A stretch of DNA of 64,000 nt from Peribacillus sp. ACCC06369 (GCF_030348945.1 NZ_JAUCEN010000002.1:930001-994000); one strand, 5' to 3'; shown: positions 37,693-47,775, numbered from the stretch's first letter. The notes: generated by a model from the letters alone, not told the origin. Program-made: numbers and translations.

Positions 37693-37865
37693 AGCCCAGC
37701 CCCTTTTTAAGGTTCTTTTATCTCGCTTTTCGTTCTACCGTTCATTTTATGTGTTCATTGGTTGACCTATATCAAAAAAGGTTAAAATAAATCCCTGAAA
37801 AAGAATAGATTTACCATTGAAGCAAATATTATTGATATATGAATTTTGGTCAAGAGGTGTATATT

Positions 37866-39536
37866 TTGCCAATTGAAAATCAAGAGAGAAAACAAATCCT
37901 TTTTGCCTTACTTGTCATTGTTTTATATCTTTCCCCTTTATTCATCCTTGGAGAAAATGCGCATATTCGTGTACATGATAATTTGGATTCCAACATTGCC
38001 TGGTATAAAGTGCTTTCTGAGAGCGGTGAATTATTCGGTGCAATAGACGCCAAAATTCCACAGATTATGAATGGGCTGCCACGAAATGCGTTTGGCAGTG
38101 AATTCAGTATCATCGTGTGGCTGTATGCACTTTTCCCGACAATGGTTGCATATGCAATAAGCCAGGCATTAACAAGATTCATTGCTTTCTTTGGTATGTA
38201 TATCCTATTAAAAAAACATTTGGTTACAGGGCGCCAATCAGGATGGATTAGGGTTGGAACATCCTTGGCCTTTGCCCTTACCCCATTTTGGCCATCGGGA
38301 ATGCTCAGTACTCTTGGGATGCCGCTAGCCCTTTGGGCTTTTTTGAATATCCGCAGCAAGGACCATTCGTGGAAGAATTATTTGGTCCTTACACTTTTAC
38401 CGCTTTATTCAAGCATCGTGCTTGGCTTTTTCTTTTTTCTTGTTGCAATGGGCTTCCTTTGGATATCGGATGTGATCAGGAAAAAAGGGTGGAATTTAAG
38501 GTTTCTACTTTCAATCGTGTATATGACGGTCATTTTTGGTCTGGTCGAGTATCGGCTGGTCGCTTCCTTCATTTTTGATTCGGAGCCGAACAGCAGAGAT
38601 GAATATTTTCATGCAAGGCTGCCGCTCGAGTGGGTCATCAAGCTTACTTTCAAAAATTTCGTCCTTGGACATACGCATGTCATGACTGTACATGCGCTTA
38701 TCATTCTGCCGATTACAGTCTTTGCCCTTTATATCATTTTGACCAAAAAGCTATGGAGACAGGAAAAGATATTTGTTTTTTTGTTCGGCTTGAATTTTAT
38801 GCTTTCCGCGTGGTACGCATTTTGGTTTTATAAAGGCTGGCTTCCTTTAACGGAAAGGTTCCACACCTTGGATACCTTTAATTTTGCCAGATTTCACTTT
38901 TTAAGGCCGATGGTGATTTACTTGGGGTTTGCCCTCGCGATAAAAATCATCTGGGAGCACAGCGATTATGCCAAGAAAACCCTTTCAATATTCATAGCCG
39001 TTCAAATTATGATCTTAATGGGTTTCAATGAAGAAATCACTCACAATAAAAAACCATCTTTTAAAGAGTTCTATGCAGAAAGTCTTTTTCAAGAAATAAA
39101 AGATCATATTGGCCTTCCACAGGAAGAATATCGGGTAGCGAGCATTGGCCTACATCCTGCGATTGCCCAATTTAATGGGTTTTACACGCTTGATAGCTAT
39201 AACAATTTCTATCCGCTTACTTACAAACATCAATTTCGTCAAATAATTGAAAACGAATTGGCTAAGAATAAAAACATCAAAATCTACTTTGATGAATGGG
39301 GAGGGCGTTGTTACCTATTTACCGATGAGCTTGGGAAGCATTATATGTTCAAGAAAGGCTCGAAGAAAGAGCTAGAAAATTTGGAACTTAATGTCGATGC
39401 GTATAAAGGGTTAGGTGGCAAGTATATATTTTCTGCTATACCAATCAACAATGCGAAGGAAAACGGGTTGGTACTAGAAAGGATTTTCATAAAGAAAGGA
39501 AGTATCTGGAAAATTTATTTATACAGAGTCACGTGA
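37866..39536 (+). CDS. multi-pass membrane protein, DUF6044/YfhO-like (probable GT-C)
   Basis: About 556 residues. At least ten hydrophobic segments fill the first 400, with an early acidic periplasmic loop (RVHDNLDSNIAWYK) of the kind seen in GT-C fold polyprenol-sugar transferases. A soluble C-terminal part of about 150 residues follows. It resembles B. subtilis YkoS (DUF6044). TTG at 37866 is chosen because AGAGGTG lies seven bases before it. An in-frame ATG nine codons earlier has no ribosome site. With the GT2 and GtrA genes that follow, it likely moves a sugar from undecaprenyl phosphate onto a surface polymer (inference). Confidence 0.75.
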   Translation: MPIENQERKQILFALLVIVLYLSPLFILGENAHIRVHDNLDSNIAWYKVLSESGELFGAIDAKIPQIMNGLPRNAFGSEFSIIVWLYALFPTMVAYAISQALTRFIAFFGMYILLKKHLVTGRQSGWIRVGTSLAFALTPFWPSGMLSTLGMPLALWAFLNIRSKDHSWKNYLVLTLLPLYSSIVLGFFFFLVAMGFLWISDVIRKKGWNLRFLLSIVYMTVIFGLVEYRLVASFIFDSEPNSRDEYFHARLPLEWVIKLTFKNFVLGHTHVMTVHALIILPITVFALYIILTKKLWRQEKIFVFLFGLNFMLSAWYAFWFYKGWLPLTERFHTLDTFNFARFHFLRPMVIYLGFALAIKIIWEHSDYAKKTLSIFIAVQIMILMGFNEEITHNKKPSFKEFYAESLFQEIKDHIGLPQEEYRVASIGLHPAIAQFNGFYTLDSYNNFYPLTYKHQFRQIIENELAKNKNIKIYFDEWGGRCYLFTDELGKHYMFKKGSKKELENLELNVDAYKGLGGKYIFSAIPINNAKENGLVLERIFIKKGSIWKIYLYRVT

Positions 39537-39551
39537 AAAGGGGGGAATATT

Positions 39552-40574
39552 GTGAATTCACCGATAGTAACGATTGTTGTACCTTGTTATAACGAAGAAA
39601 GCGTTTTGCAGGATACCATTTCCCAACTTTGTGGATTGGTGAGGGGTTTAGTCGAAGAAAACGTTGTATCCGATAAAAGTAAAATTCTATTGGTTGATGA
39701 TGGAAGCAAAGATCAAACATGGAAGATCATTTATAAAGAAACGATTAACAATGAATTTGTTCGTGGGCTAAAGCTTTCCCGGAATGCAGGTCATCAAAAT
39801 GCACTTCTGGCAGGAATGTTTACAGCCAATGAAGCCTCGGATTGTGTGATTTCCATTGATGCAGATTTGCAGGATGATATTCAAGTCATCCCTGAATTCA
39901 TTCGGAAATTCAATGAAGGTTGTGAAATTGTATATGGTGTCCGCCAGAAAAGGGACCTTGATTCATTTTTTAAACGAACATCTGCAACTGGTTTTTATAA
40001 ATTGATGAACAAGATGGGGGTTAACCTTATCTATAATCATGCCGATTTCCGGCTAATGAGCAAAAGGGCGATCGTGGAGCTGGAACAGTTTGAAGAAACG
40101 AATCTTTTTTTACGGGGAATCGTCCCGCTCATTGGGTTCAAGACGGACTCTGTTTATTATGACAGAAAAGAAAGATTGGCTGGGGAAACGAAGTATCCAT
40201 TAAAGAAGATGGTTGCCTTTGCGCTTGATGGCATTACTTCTTTTTCAGTTACGCCGATCCGGCTTGTATTATGGCTAGGATGTCTTTCCTTTTTCATTAG
40301 CTTACTCTTTGGGTCATACTTTTTATGGTTAAAGTTTTATGGACAGACCGAAACGGGCTGGACCTCATTAATTACCTCCATATGGTTGATCGGTGGACTG
40401 CAGTTGATTGCTGTCGGCTTGATTGGGGAATATATCGGTAAAATATATAATGAATCCAAACGCCGGCCTAAATATATTGTTGATCTGGATCTATTTAATC
40501 CGCTCGATTTAACAAAACGGGAGCAACTAGACAATGAACGGAACAGTATTGAAAAACTATCTAAAACACACTAA
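39552..40574 (+). CDS. family 2 glycosyltransferase, polyprenyl-phosphate type
   Basis: A 340-residue GT2 enzyme with two C-terminal membrane helices. VPCYNEE lies at the start, VDDGS at 48-52 and DADLQDD at 103-109, and RNAGHQNALLAG is the conserved acceptor loop. This is the layout of GtrB/CsbB/YkoT, which load a sugar (often glucose from UDP-glucose) onto undecaprenyl phosphate. The start is GTG behind AAAAGGGGGG. The 3' end overlaps gtrA by 41 bases, so translation is coupled. Confidence 0.9.
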   Translation: MNSPIVTIVVPCYNEESVLQDTISQLCGLVRGLVEENVVSDKSKILLVDDGSKDQTWKIIYKETINNEFVRGLKLSRNAGHQNALLAGMFTANEASDCVISIDADLQDDIQVIPEFIRKFNEGCEIVYGVRQKRDLDSFFKRTSATGFYKLMNKMGVNLIYNHADFRLMSKRAIVELEQFEETNLFLRGIVPLIGFKTDSVYYDRKERLAGETKYPLKKMVAFALDGITSFSVTPIRLVLWLGCLSFFISLLFGSYFLWLKFYGQTETGWTSLITSIWLIGGLQLIAVGLIGEYIGKIYNESKRRPKYIVDLDLFNPLDLTKREQLDNERNSIEKLSKTH

Positions 40575-40989
40575 TTCCTTTATCCGCTTTTTATTGGTTG
40601 GAATAGTCAATACAGCGGTTGGACTTTCCATCATGCTTTTTCTCATGAATGTTCTTGATTTATCTTACTGGATCTCCACCTTTTTCGGTAATGGTACGGG
40701 AGCTGTAACGAGTTTTCTGTTGAACAGGACATTTACCTTTAAAAGCGATATAGACTTGCGGAGAGGAGTTGCCCGTTTCTTTTGCGTCATCCTGATTTGT
40801 TATTCCGCCGCTTATTCTTTAGGACAGGCCATTGCAGAATCGATGGAAGGATTCGTTCATTTATCCATACAGCAAAATGTGGCTGTACTCATTGGAACAA
40901 TCTTTTATACAGTACTTAACTATATTGGCCAGAAATACTTTGTCTTTAAGAAAAGTAATTTGAGACCAATTCAAGAAGGAAGGAACTAA
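40534..40989 (+). CDS. GtrA-like membrane protein (lipid-linked sugar flippase)
   Basis: A 151-residue protein with four membrane helices. The GtrA signature FIRFLLVGIVNTAVGL is near residue 16 and SFLLNRTFTFKS marks the central loop. GtrA proteins are thought to flip undecaprenyl-phospho-sugar outward. The ATG overlaps the end of the GT2 gene. Cytosolic loading enzyme, flippase and an outer GT-C transferase make a full three-component glycosylation system. Confidence 0.88.
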   Translation: MNGTVLKNYLKHTNSFIRFLLVGIVNTAVGLSIMLFLMNVLDLSYWISTFFGNGTGAVTSFLLNRTFTFKSDIDLRRGVARFFCVILICYSAAYSLGQAIAESMEGFVHLSIQQNVAVLIGTIFYTVLNYIGQKYFVFKKSNLRPIQEGRN

Positions 40990-40999
40990 TTAGAGTGGA

Positions 41000-41185
41000 T
41001 CATTGGGAATAATGAATAATGCCCTCTGATTGGATGAAATTAAAGTTGACTATCCAAGCGGGGGCAGATCTGTTTAATGGGAAAGGAGAATTAGTTGATT
41101 GATTAGATAGGTATTCAGTTTCGTTCTTCGCTGTCTCCGTGGTGGCTGATGATTTTTCATTTTTGTGGACAGCCATATTGTTCAT
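41000..41185 (-). CDS. small hydrophilic ORF downstream of the 24-codon ORF
   Basis: A 61-codon frame rich in Asn, Ser, Thr and Glu. Its ATG overlaps the stop of the 24-codon ORF upstream as ATGA. It has no independent ribosome site. It may be the second half of one gene that was split by a frameshift, or a coupled second cistron. Compared with the intact 46-codon paralogue at 36.4 kb, the frameshift reading is slightly favoured. It ends 11 bases from gtrA on the opposite strand. Confidence 0.35.
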   Translation of the reverse strand: MNNMAVHKNEKSSATTETAKNETEYLSNQSTNSPFPLNRSAPAWIVNFNFIQSEGIIHYSQ

Positions 41186-41256
41186 TGATCCGTTAATGCT
41201 TTGACTTGAAAATTATCATCAGATATTATTTGTTTTTTTTCTTCTTTTTTAGACAT
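41182..41256 (-). CDS. 24-aa ORF, divergent from the kimA riboswitch
   Basis: ATG with GAAAGAGGTGAA upstream (good spacing) opens 24 codons, MSKKEEKKQIISDDNFQVK and a short tail. It matches the start of the 46-aa product at 36455. The strong ribosome site suggests it is translated. It may be a truncated form of the same small protein. Confidence 0.45.
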   Translation of the reverse strand: MSKKEEKKQIISDDNFQVKALTDQ

Positions 41257-41414
41257 GTCATTCACCTCTTTCCTTCCTTCAATCATTTGTTTTGATGACT
41301 TATGTAGTATACGTCATGAACAAAACCTCACTAACAATAAATTATTCTTTTTCCGTGTAAAATTTTCATTTACTTTTCCATTTCACGGGAGTATGATAAT
41401 CAACAGTTTCATAT

Positions 41415-41576
41415 TTCTAAATCGCTTAAACCTAATGGTACGGGGGACCCGTTATAGGGATTGTTTTTCAATCCAAGGGGTGAATCCTTTCAAGGTAAAG
41501 GTAGGGCTACTCTTAGGTCCGAATCCGACAGCTAACCTCGTAAGCGTTATATGAGAAGGAAGGTGGAGCTTGTCAG
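41415..41576 (+). ncRNA. c-di-AMP riboswitch (ydaO/yuaA class)
   Basis: The P1 strand CGCTTA (41423-41428) pairs with TAAGCG (41541-41546). In between lie the class hallmarks in order: TAATGGTACGGGGGACC, CAAGGGGTGAATCC, GGTAGGGCTACTCTTAGGTCC, GAATCCGACAGCTAACC. GAGAAGGAAGGTGGAG follows P1. This class binds two c-di-AMP molecules and turns the downstream gene off by favouring a terminator. Here the terminator at 41593 and kimA follow, exactly the B. subtilis arrangement. Confidence 0.95.
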
Positions 41577-41592
41577 ACAAAAAAATTGATGT

Positions 41593-41630
41593 CTACAGGT
41601 CTATTTATCTATGACTTGTAGGCATTTTTC
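41593..41630 (+). terminator. riboswitch-controlled terminator
   Basis: CTACAGGTC pairs with GACTTGTAG with one G-T pair, followed by T5. It sits 17 bases after the aptamer. Confidence 0.85.
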
Positions 41631-41701
41631 TATTTCGTCTTGTTTTTTGCAATAACTGGGGGAACATAAATTTATAACTAAAATATGGTGGTGAATACTT
41701 G

Positions 41702-43528
41702 ATGTTATCTTCTATAAAGAGGTTCTTGATAGGGAGACCTTTAAAATCAAATGCACTTGGCGAGCAAAAGCTAAACAAAACTAAGGCTTTGGCCATCCTA
41801 TCTTCTGATGCATTGTCTTCGGTTGCTTATGGACCGGAACAAATATTGATCGTTCTCATCACGGTCGGTGCCGCGGCATTCTGGTATTCAATCCCGATAG
41901 CAATCGGGGTATTGATCCTGTTAACGGCCTTGATCTTGTCCTATAGACAAATCATTTTTGCCTATCCCCATGGCGGGGGAGCCTATGTGGTTTCAAAAAA
42001 CAATTTAGGCATCAATCCAGGGTTGATAGCTGGAGGATCCTTATTGGTCGATTATATATTAACTGTCGCTGTAAGTGTTTCTGCAGGAACGGATGCCATC
42101 ACGTCCGCTTTTCCAGGCCTGCATTCATATAATGTCGGCATAGCCATCATTTTCGTCATTCTACTTACCATCCTAAATCTTAGGGGGGTTACGGAGTCGG
42201 CCTCTGTTTTGGCCTATCCGGTGTACCTATTCGTTTTAGCATTGTTCATCTTGATTGGTGTAGGAATTTACAAGATCTTGACAGGAGGAGTTTCACCGGA
42301 ATTGCACGCGCCAATCGGGACCCCTGTAGCGGGCATCAGTTTATTTATACTGCTAAGAGCATTTGCATCAGGCAGCTCCGCATTGACAGGAGTCGAAGCG
42401 ATTTCCAATGCGATTCCGAACTTTAAAGATCCAGCCCCGAATAATGCTGCAAAAACTTTAATAGCTATGGGGTCCTTACTAGCTGTATTATTTTCGGGAG
42501 TCGTATTCTTAGCCTATTATTTAAGCATTGTTCCCAGCGCAGAGGTCACGGTCGTCTCGCAGATTGCTGAAGAAATCTTTGGACGGAATTTCATGTATTT
42601 CTTCATTCAAGGTACGACTGCATTGATCTTGATACTGGCCGCAAATACTGGCTATTCGGCATTCCCGCTGCTTGCGGTAAATCTTGCAAAGGATAAATTC
42701 ATACCAAGGGCGTTTACGATTAGAGGGGACCGATTAGGATATTCCAATGGAATTATCATACTGGGGCTTGCGTCCATCATCTTAATAGTCGCATTTAAAG
42801 GACATACAGAAAATCTAATTCCCCTTTATGCTGTAGGGGTATTTATACCATTTACGCTGTCCCAGACCGGAATGATCGTTAAATGGCTCCGCGAAAAGCC
42901 AAAAGGCTGGGTGGTTAAATTAACCATTAATTCAATTGGTGCCATTATTAGCCTGGTCGTCACGATGATATTCTTTTTAACCAAATTTACGCAGGTATGG
43001 TCTGTTTTGATTTTTTTACCAATCATCATTTTAATTTTTCATCGAATAAGAAAGCATTATGAAGCAGTTGGTGACCAACTGAGGATTACAACTTGTGAGC
43101 CCATCTTACCAATAGAAGGGAATATCATTCTTGTCCCTGTGGCGGGTATAACTCATGTGGTTGAGAATTCCTTAAATTATGCTAAATCTCTTTCAGCAAA
43201 TCAGATCATTGCCGTTTATGTTGCTTTTGAAAGAGAAGATGAAAAGAAATTCGAAGAAAAATGGAAAAAGTGGCAGCCTGATGTTAGACTCGTCACACTG
43301 AACTCTTATTACAGAAGCATCATTCAGCCATTAACTAAGTTTGTGGATACAGTTGAACATAAGGCGAGTGAATCTAACTATAAAGTTACAGTGATCATCC
43401 CGCAATTCATTCCGAAGAAGGGATGGCACAATATTCTTCATAACCAATCAAGTTTACTGATCCGTGCCTACTTACTTTATAGAAGAAATGTAGTTATTAC
43501 GACAGTGCCATATCATTTGAAGAAGTAA
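41702..43528 (+). CDS. kimA: KimA potassium importer (KUP/APC type)
   Basis: A 608-residue protein that matches B. subtilis KimA (YdaO) in length and layout. The N-terminal region has ALGEQKLNKTKALAILSSDALSSVAYGPEQ. Twelve membrane segments and a cytosolic C-terminal domain of about 150 residues follow (from HYEAVGDQLRITTCEPIL). KimA takes up potassium with protons at high affinity. ATG 41702 has GGTGGTGAA upstream; a TTG directly before it is the other choice. The cis-encoded c-di-AMP riboswitch shuts it off when potassium (and thus c-di-AMP) is high. Confidence 0.95.
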   Translation: MLSSIKRFLIGRPLKSNALGEQKLNKTKALAILSSDALSSVAYGPEQILIVLITVGAAAFWYSIPIAIGVLILLTALILSYRQIIFAYPHGGGAYVVSKNNLGINPGLIAGGSLLVDYILTVAVSVSAGTDAITSAFPGLHSYNVGIAIIFVILLTILNLRGVTESASVLAYPVYLFVLALFILIGVGIYKILTGGVSPELHAPIGTPVAGISLFILLRAFASGSSALTGVEAISNAIPNFKDPAPNNAAKTLIAMGSLLAVLFSGVVFLAYYLSIVPSAEVTVVSQIAEEIFGRNFMYFFIQGTTALILILAANTGYSAFPLLAVNLAKDKFIPRAFTIRGDRLGYSNGIIILGLASIILIVAFKGHTENLIPLYAVGVFIPFTLSQTGMIVKWLREKPKGWVVKLTINSIGAIISLVVTMIFFLTKFTQVWSVLIFLPIIILIFHRIRKHYEAVGDQLRITTCEPILPIEGNIILVPVAGITHVVENSLNYAKSLSANQIIAVYVAFEREDEKKFEEKWKKWQPDVRLVTLNSYYRSIIQPLTKFVDTVEHKASESNYKVTVIIPQFIPKKGWHNILHNQSSLLIRAYLLYRRNVVITTVPYHLKK

Positions 43529-43566
43529 TTTAAGAATAGAAGCAGACCTTGATCAGGTTTGCTCAG

Positions 43567-43611
43567 ACTGTAGGTAAATTCGAAGAAAGCGAATTTACCT
43601 ACAGTTTTTTA
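43567..43611 (+). terminator. hairpin terminator after kimA, part of the repeat
   Basis: ACTGTAGGTAAATTCG (43567-43582) pairs exactly with 43590-43605, and T6 follows. It is the left end of repeat copy 2. Confidence 0.85.
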
Positions 43612-43778
43612 CTTTAAAAAACGTTCCAGTTGTTTTCAGAAATCCGCTCCCTATCCCGCCGACTGTATGCCAAGCCACCTCGCCGCAAGCGTTTCTGGTG
43701 CTCGTCTAGCCAGTTATTCGGAAGGAGTGTCGCAAATTTCTTCAATCTATTGGGGGTTTCATAAAACAGTAAAGACCA
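43567..43778 (+). repeat. dispersed intergenic repeat, copy 2
   Basis: The hairpin is followed by ACTTTAAAAAACGTTCCAG, TTTTCAGAAATCCGCTCC, CGCCGACTGTATGCCAAGCC, GCTCGTCTAGCCAG, GGAGTGTCGCAAATTTCTTC and CATAAAACAGTAAAGACC. It aligns along its whole length with the inverted copy at 54629-54837. Near-identical 23-base hairpins lie on both sides (43541-43563 and 43838-43860). Confidence 0.9.
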
Positions 43779-43837
43779 TTTTATTAAATCATAGTTAGGG
43801 ATGAGACCATTCCGAACTCCCTTTTGTCGACAAGCTG

Positions 43838-43870
43838 AGCAAACCTTGATAGGGTTTGCTTCTTTTTATT
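43838..43870 (+). terminator. hairpin terminator
   Basis: AGCAAACC pairs with GGTTTGCT, then TCTTTTTATTTT. The same hairpin with three changes occurs at 43541-43563 but without the T run. It could be the original kimA terminator, now displaced by the repeat. Confidence 0.7.
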
Positions 43871-44050
43871 TTCACCCTAGAAACTTACAGAGAGTCAAGT
43901 GTTCTGTAAGTTGGACATTGGAACGGAAGGGTGGTTTTTGAACACTTCATAAAATTACCAAGGTTCAATTCAAATAATGCGAACATATTAAAAAGAAGAC
44001 TTAATGAAATTTTCGCTATAGATTGGAACTTACATATATGGGGGATGAAG

Positions 44051-44905
44051 ATGGATATATTATTAGCTCTCTTGCCGGCATTATTCTGGGGAAGCATCGT
44101 TCTATTTAATGTGAAACTGGGGGGAGGACCTTACAGTCAAACATTAGGTACAACGATTGGCGCCTTGATTTTCTCAATTGGTGTTTATATTTTTGCCGAT
44201 ATTAAGTTATCCCTATTGGTATTTGGTGTCGGGGTCGTTTCTGGATTGTTTTGGGCCGTGGGACAAGCTAATCAGCTTAAGAGCATCGATTTAATGGGTG
44301 TTTCCAAAACGATGCCGATATCAACTGGATTGCAGCTCATTTCAACCACTTTATTTGGGGTCATTGTTTTTCACGAATGGTCTACAATGAAAGCGGTCAT
44401 TTTAGGCGTTTTGGCATTGGTTTTCATTATTATAGGAATTGTTTTGACCTCCTTGGAAGATAAAGAATCAAAAGAAGGCAAATCGGGAAACTTGAAGAAA
44501 GGAATTGTTATTCTCCTCATCTCGACATTCGGTTATTTGGTCTATGTGGTCGTGGCCCGTCTTTTTGATGTTGATGGCTGGTCAGCGTTGTTCCCTCAAG
44601 CGATCGGGATGGTGATAGGCGGTCTATTATTGACCTTTAAACATAAGCCGTTTAACAAGTATACGATTCGCAATATCATTCCGGGACTGATATGGGCAGC
44701 AGGGAACATGTTTCTATTCATATCCCAGCCCCGTGTTGGAGTGGCTACGAGTTTTTCCCTTTCTCAAATGGGCATTGTCATATCAACTATCGGCGGGATC
44801 ATCATTTTACGTGAAAAGAAAACGAAGCGCCAACTAATTGGAATCGGCATTGGAATTATCTTGATTATCATAGCTGGGATTATGCTTGGATTGGCAAAAA
44901 GTTAA
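44051..44905 (+). CDS. glcU: glucose uptake protein
   Basis: A 284-residue GRP-family transporter with ten membrane helices. The N-terminus LLALLPALFWGSIVLFNVKL and GGGPYSQTLGTT match GlcU of Bacillus closely. It imports glucose by a non-PTS route. ATG 44051 (after GGGGGAT) gives the usual family length and removes a 40-residue charged extension that the longer frame would add. Gdh follows after 15 bases, the standard Bacillus glcU-gdh operon, which in B. subtilis is transcribed in the forespore. Confidence 0.93.
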   Translation: MDILLALLPALFWGSIVLFNVKLGGGPYSQTLGTTIGALIFSIGVYIFADIKLSLLVFGVGVVSGLFWAVGQANQLKSIDLMGVSKTMPISTGLQLISTTLFGVIVFHEWSTMKAVILGVLALVFIIIGIVLTSLEDKESKEGKSGNLKKGIVILLISTFGYLVYVVVARLFDVDGWSALFPQAIGMVIGGLLLTFKHKPFNKYTIRNIIPGLIWAAGNMFLFISQPRVGVATSFSLSQMGIVISTIGGIIILREKKTKRQLIGIGIGIILIIIAGIMLGLAKS

Positions 44906-44920
44906 TTGGAGGGTGATTAA

Positions 44921-45706
<786 letters not shown>

Positions 45707-45783
45707 AAGTATCTGCTTGGAAAAAGCAGGATTACATCTAGCAGGAACACTGCTAGTTGATTCCCTCATTTATGAAATGATGC

Positions 45784-45828
45784 AACAAGAATCCCAGCAG
45801 GATTGGACCCTGCTGGGATTCTTGTTAA
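45784..45828. terminator. bidirectional terminator between gdh and the FMN reductase
   Basis: An 18-bp perfect stem (45784-45801 with 45809-45826) between convergent genes. Confidence 0.85.
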
Positions 45829-45834
45829 AAAGCA

Positions 45835-46380
45835 TTAACGAGTATGATGATTATACCAGCTAATGAAGTTATCGACGACAGTATCTATAAACTGGACAGT
45901 CGACTCATGTGTAAGACTGCCTTCGTTATCGATTTTGTCATGAACGGCTCCAACATATACTTCATTCCCGGGAAGGAGTGGGGAGGAGATGCCTAATGCG
46001 AATAAGATGTCACGCAAATGCAATTGAGCTTTAACCGTACCTAATTGCCCCATTGATGCACCCATGATCCATGAAGGTCTGCCAATCAAGACTTTATCGA
46101 CACGTGATAACCAATCGATTGCATTGCCCAATACACCTGGAATCGTACCATTGTATTCTGGTGTTACCCACAAGACTGCATCTGCTTCGGCCACTTTGCT
46201 TTTAAATTCTTTTACAACTAATGGAGGATCATTTTCAATATCTTGATCATAAAAAGGTAAATCCCGAATGTTTAAGATTTCGAGTTCAAACCGATCTTGA
46301 TATCTAGTTTGAATATATTTGGCAAGCTTAAGGTTGTAAGATTCTTTACGGATACTTCCCACTATTGCAACAACTTTCAT
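45835..46380 (-). CDS. NADPH-dependent FMN reductase family protein
   Basis: A 181-residue flavodoxin-like reductase. The phosphate loop GSIRKESYNLKLA is at residues 8-20, and TPEYNGTIPGVLGNAIDW is the typical active-site segment of the azoreductase/chromate reductase group. It reduces FMN, quinones or azo dyes with NAD(P)H. ATG 46380 is chosen for the GGAGGT eight bases upstream; an earlier TTG lies within that site. The two-component look-alike (BASS gene) next to it has its own leader. Confidence 0.9.
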   Translation of the reverse strand: MKVVAIVGSIRKESYNLKLAKYIQTRYQDRFELEILNIRDLPFYDQDIENDPPLVVKEFKSKVAEADAVLWVTPEYNGTIPGVLGNAIDWLSRVDKVLIGRPSWIMGASMGQLGTVKAQLHLRDILFALGISSPLLPGNEVYVGAVHDKIDNEGSLTHESTVQFIDTVVDNFISWYNHHTR

Positions 46381-46496
46381 CTTCAATACCTCCAATTATA
46401 ATTTGTAATGGATAATGGATAATCATGTAAATATGTTCCACTTACTTATTATAATTGGAATGTAAATGAAAGGGAAAAAGGATGCTTAGGAAATAA

Positions 46497-47465
46497 TCAT
46501 TCGGCGGATCGCCCCTCATTCACAACGTGATGGTAATGCTTCTCCATTACATAGCCAAAAAAGGAAGCAAGCATTTGTTGAAACAGCATGCCAAGTACAA
46601 CGGGTACCGCGACGGCAGCAGGAAAATAGGTGGTTGCAAGAACAGCTCCTGCACTGATATTTCGCATACCGCCTGTAAATGTCAAGGTGATGATGTCCCC
46701 CTTTTCCCATTTTAAACATGCACCGACCATCCAAGAAAGGGCATAGCCTGAAGCAGCGATGAACAAAACCAAGAAGGACATGATCATTAATTTCTTGTCG
46801 AAATGGGTTAAATAGGGCGCAATTTTTGAACTGTTCAATATGACTACGATTCCAACGCTTATCTTGGAAAATGGAGCTAAGCGGGGGGATAGTATATATG
46901 GTATCTTCCCTTTTGTAATCTGATTCAAGAACATGGCAAGAAGGGACGGAAGAACGACCATCCCGATCAATCCTTTCACCATCGACCCCGAATCCATTTC
47001 GATTGAACCGCCTCCAAAAAGGGAAAAACTGTAAGGAACGATGAATGGTGAGAGAAGGGTGTCGATTAAGATGATGGTTAGGGCAAGTGCGGCATTCCCT
47101 TTATACATCGATACCCAAATCATACTAGTGACACCGGTTGGAATAACTACAGCCAGCACTAAGCCGGTAATCGTGAAAGCATCACCATGAAACACTAAAT
47201 GGCCGAGACAAAAGGCCCAAATAGGCATAAGTATGTGGAGGATGATCAATACGATGAATACAGGTAAAGGGTGGGTGACTGCCCGTTGCAGAGATTTAAA
47301 GTTGGAGCCTAAACTTCCGGAAAATGTAATGAAGGCAAATATCCATGGAACAAGAAAGGTGTAATCCATTAGATGTTCGGCCAACAAGATGCCAATAACC
47401 ACGCTTATCGGCGTGATGAGAGGCATAATTTTATCCATTTGTTCATTTATTAACTTCAGCATCAT
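46497..47465 (-). CDS. bile acid:sodium symporter family transporter
   Basis: A 322-residue protein with nine to ten hydrophobic segments of the BASS family. ITFSGSLGSNFKSL, the core-domain VVIPTGVTSMIWVSMYKGN and FTGGMRNISAGAVLA are the conserved crossover and sodium-site segments. It probably moves an organic acid such as a keto acid or pantoate (inference). It is a single gene, oriented away from Rrf2. The initiation site is weak (two adjacent ATGs). Confidence 0.85.
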   Translation of the reverse strand: MMLKLINEQMDKIMPLITPISVVIGILLAEHLMDYTFLVPWIFAFITFSGSLGSNFKSLQRAVTHPLPVFIVLIILHILMPIWAFCLGHLVFHGDAFTITGLVLAVVIPTGVTSMIWVSMYKGNAALALTIILIDTLLSPFIVPYSFSLFGGGSIEMDSGSMVKGLIGMVVLPSLLAMFLNQITKGKIPYILSPRLAPFSKISVGIVVILNSSKIAPYLTHFDKKLMIMSFLVLFIAASGYALSWMVGACLKWEKGDIITLTFTGGMRNISAGAVLATTYFPAAVAVPVVLGMLFQQMLASFFGYVMEKHYHHVVNEGRSAE

Positions 47466-47775
47466 TCATCCACTTCCTAAGCAAAATTCTATTAAGTAAG
47501 TTTACCATATTCCAAAAAAGATATATTGTAAGACAAACAGTTTGTTTATTTATTTTTGTCTGGAATGGCGAAAACCATTATTGGAAGGGGAGGTCTAGTG
47601 GGAGATTCTTCGTTCCTATCAATATACTATCACTGCGCTGGAACTCCCATCGATCCAAAAAGAGCTGCAGGCTTGCTCAGATGAATCTTCTTTAAAAGGA
47701 GATTAGGCAGGATTGTTCGATGCAGCGTTGTATATTCATTGAAAAATAGTTTAAAGTAGAGGTGAGGTGAAAGTA
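47466..47775. other. divergent intergenic region
   Basis: About 310 bases between the BASS transporter and the Rrf2 gene. No small gene with a ribosome site was found. Promoters for both genes must lie here; I could not place them with confidence. Confidence 0.35.
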
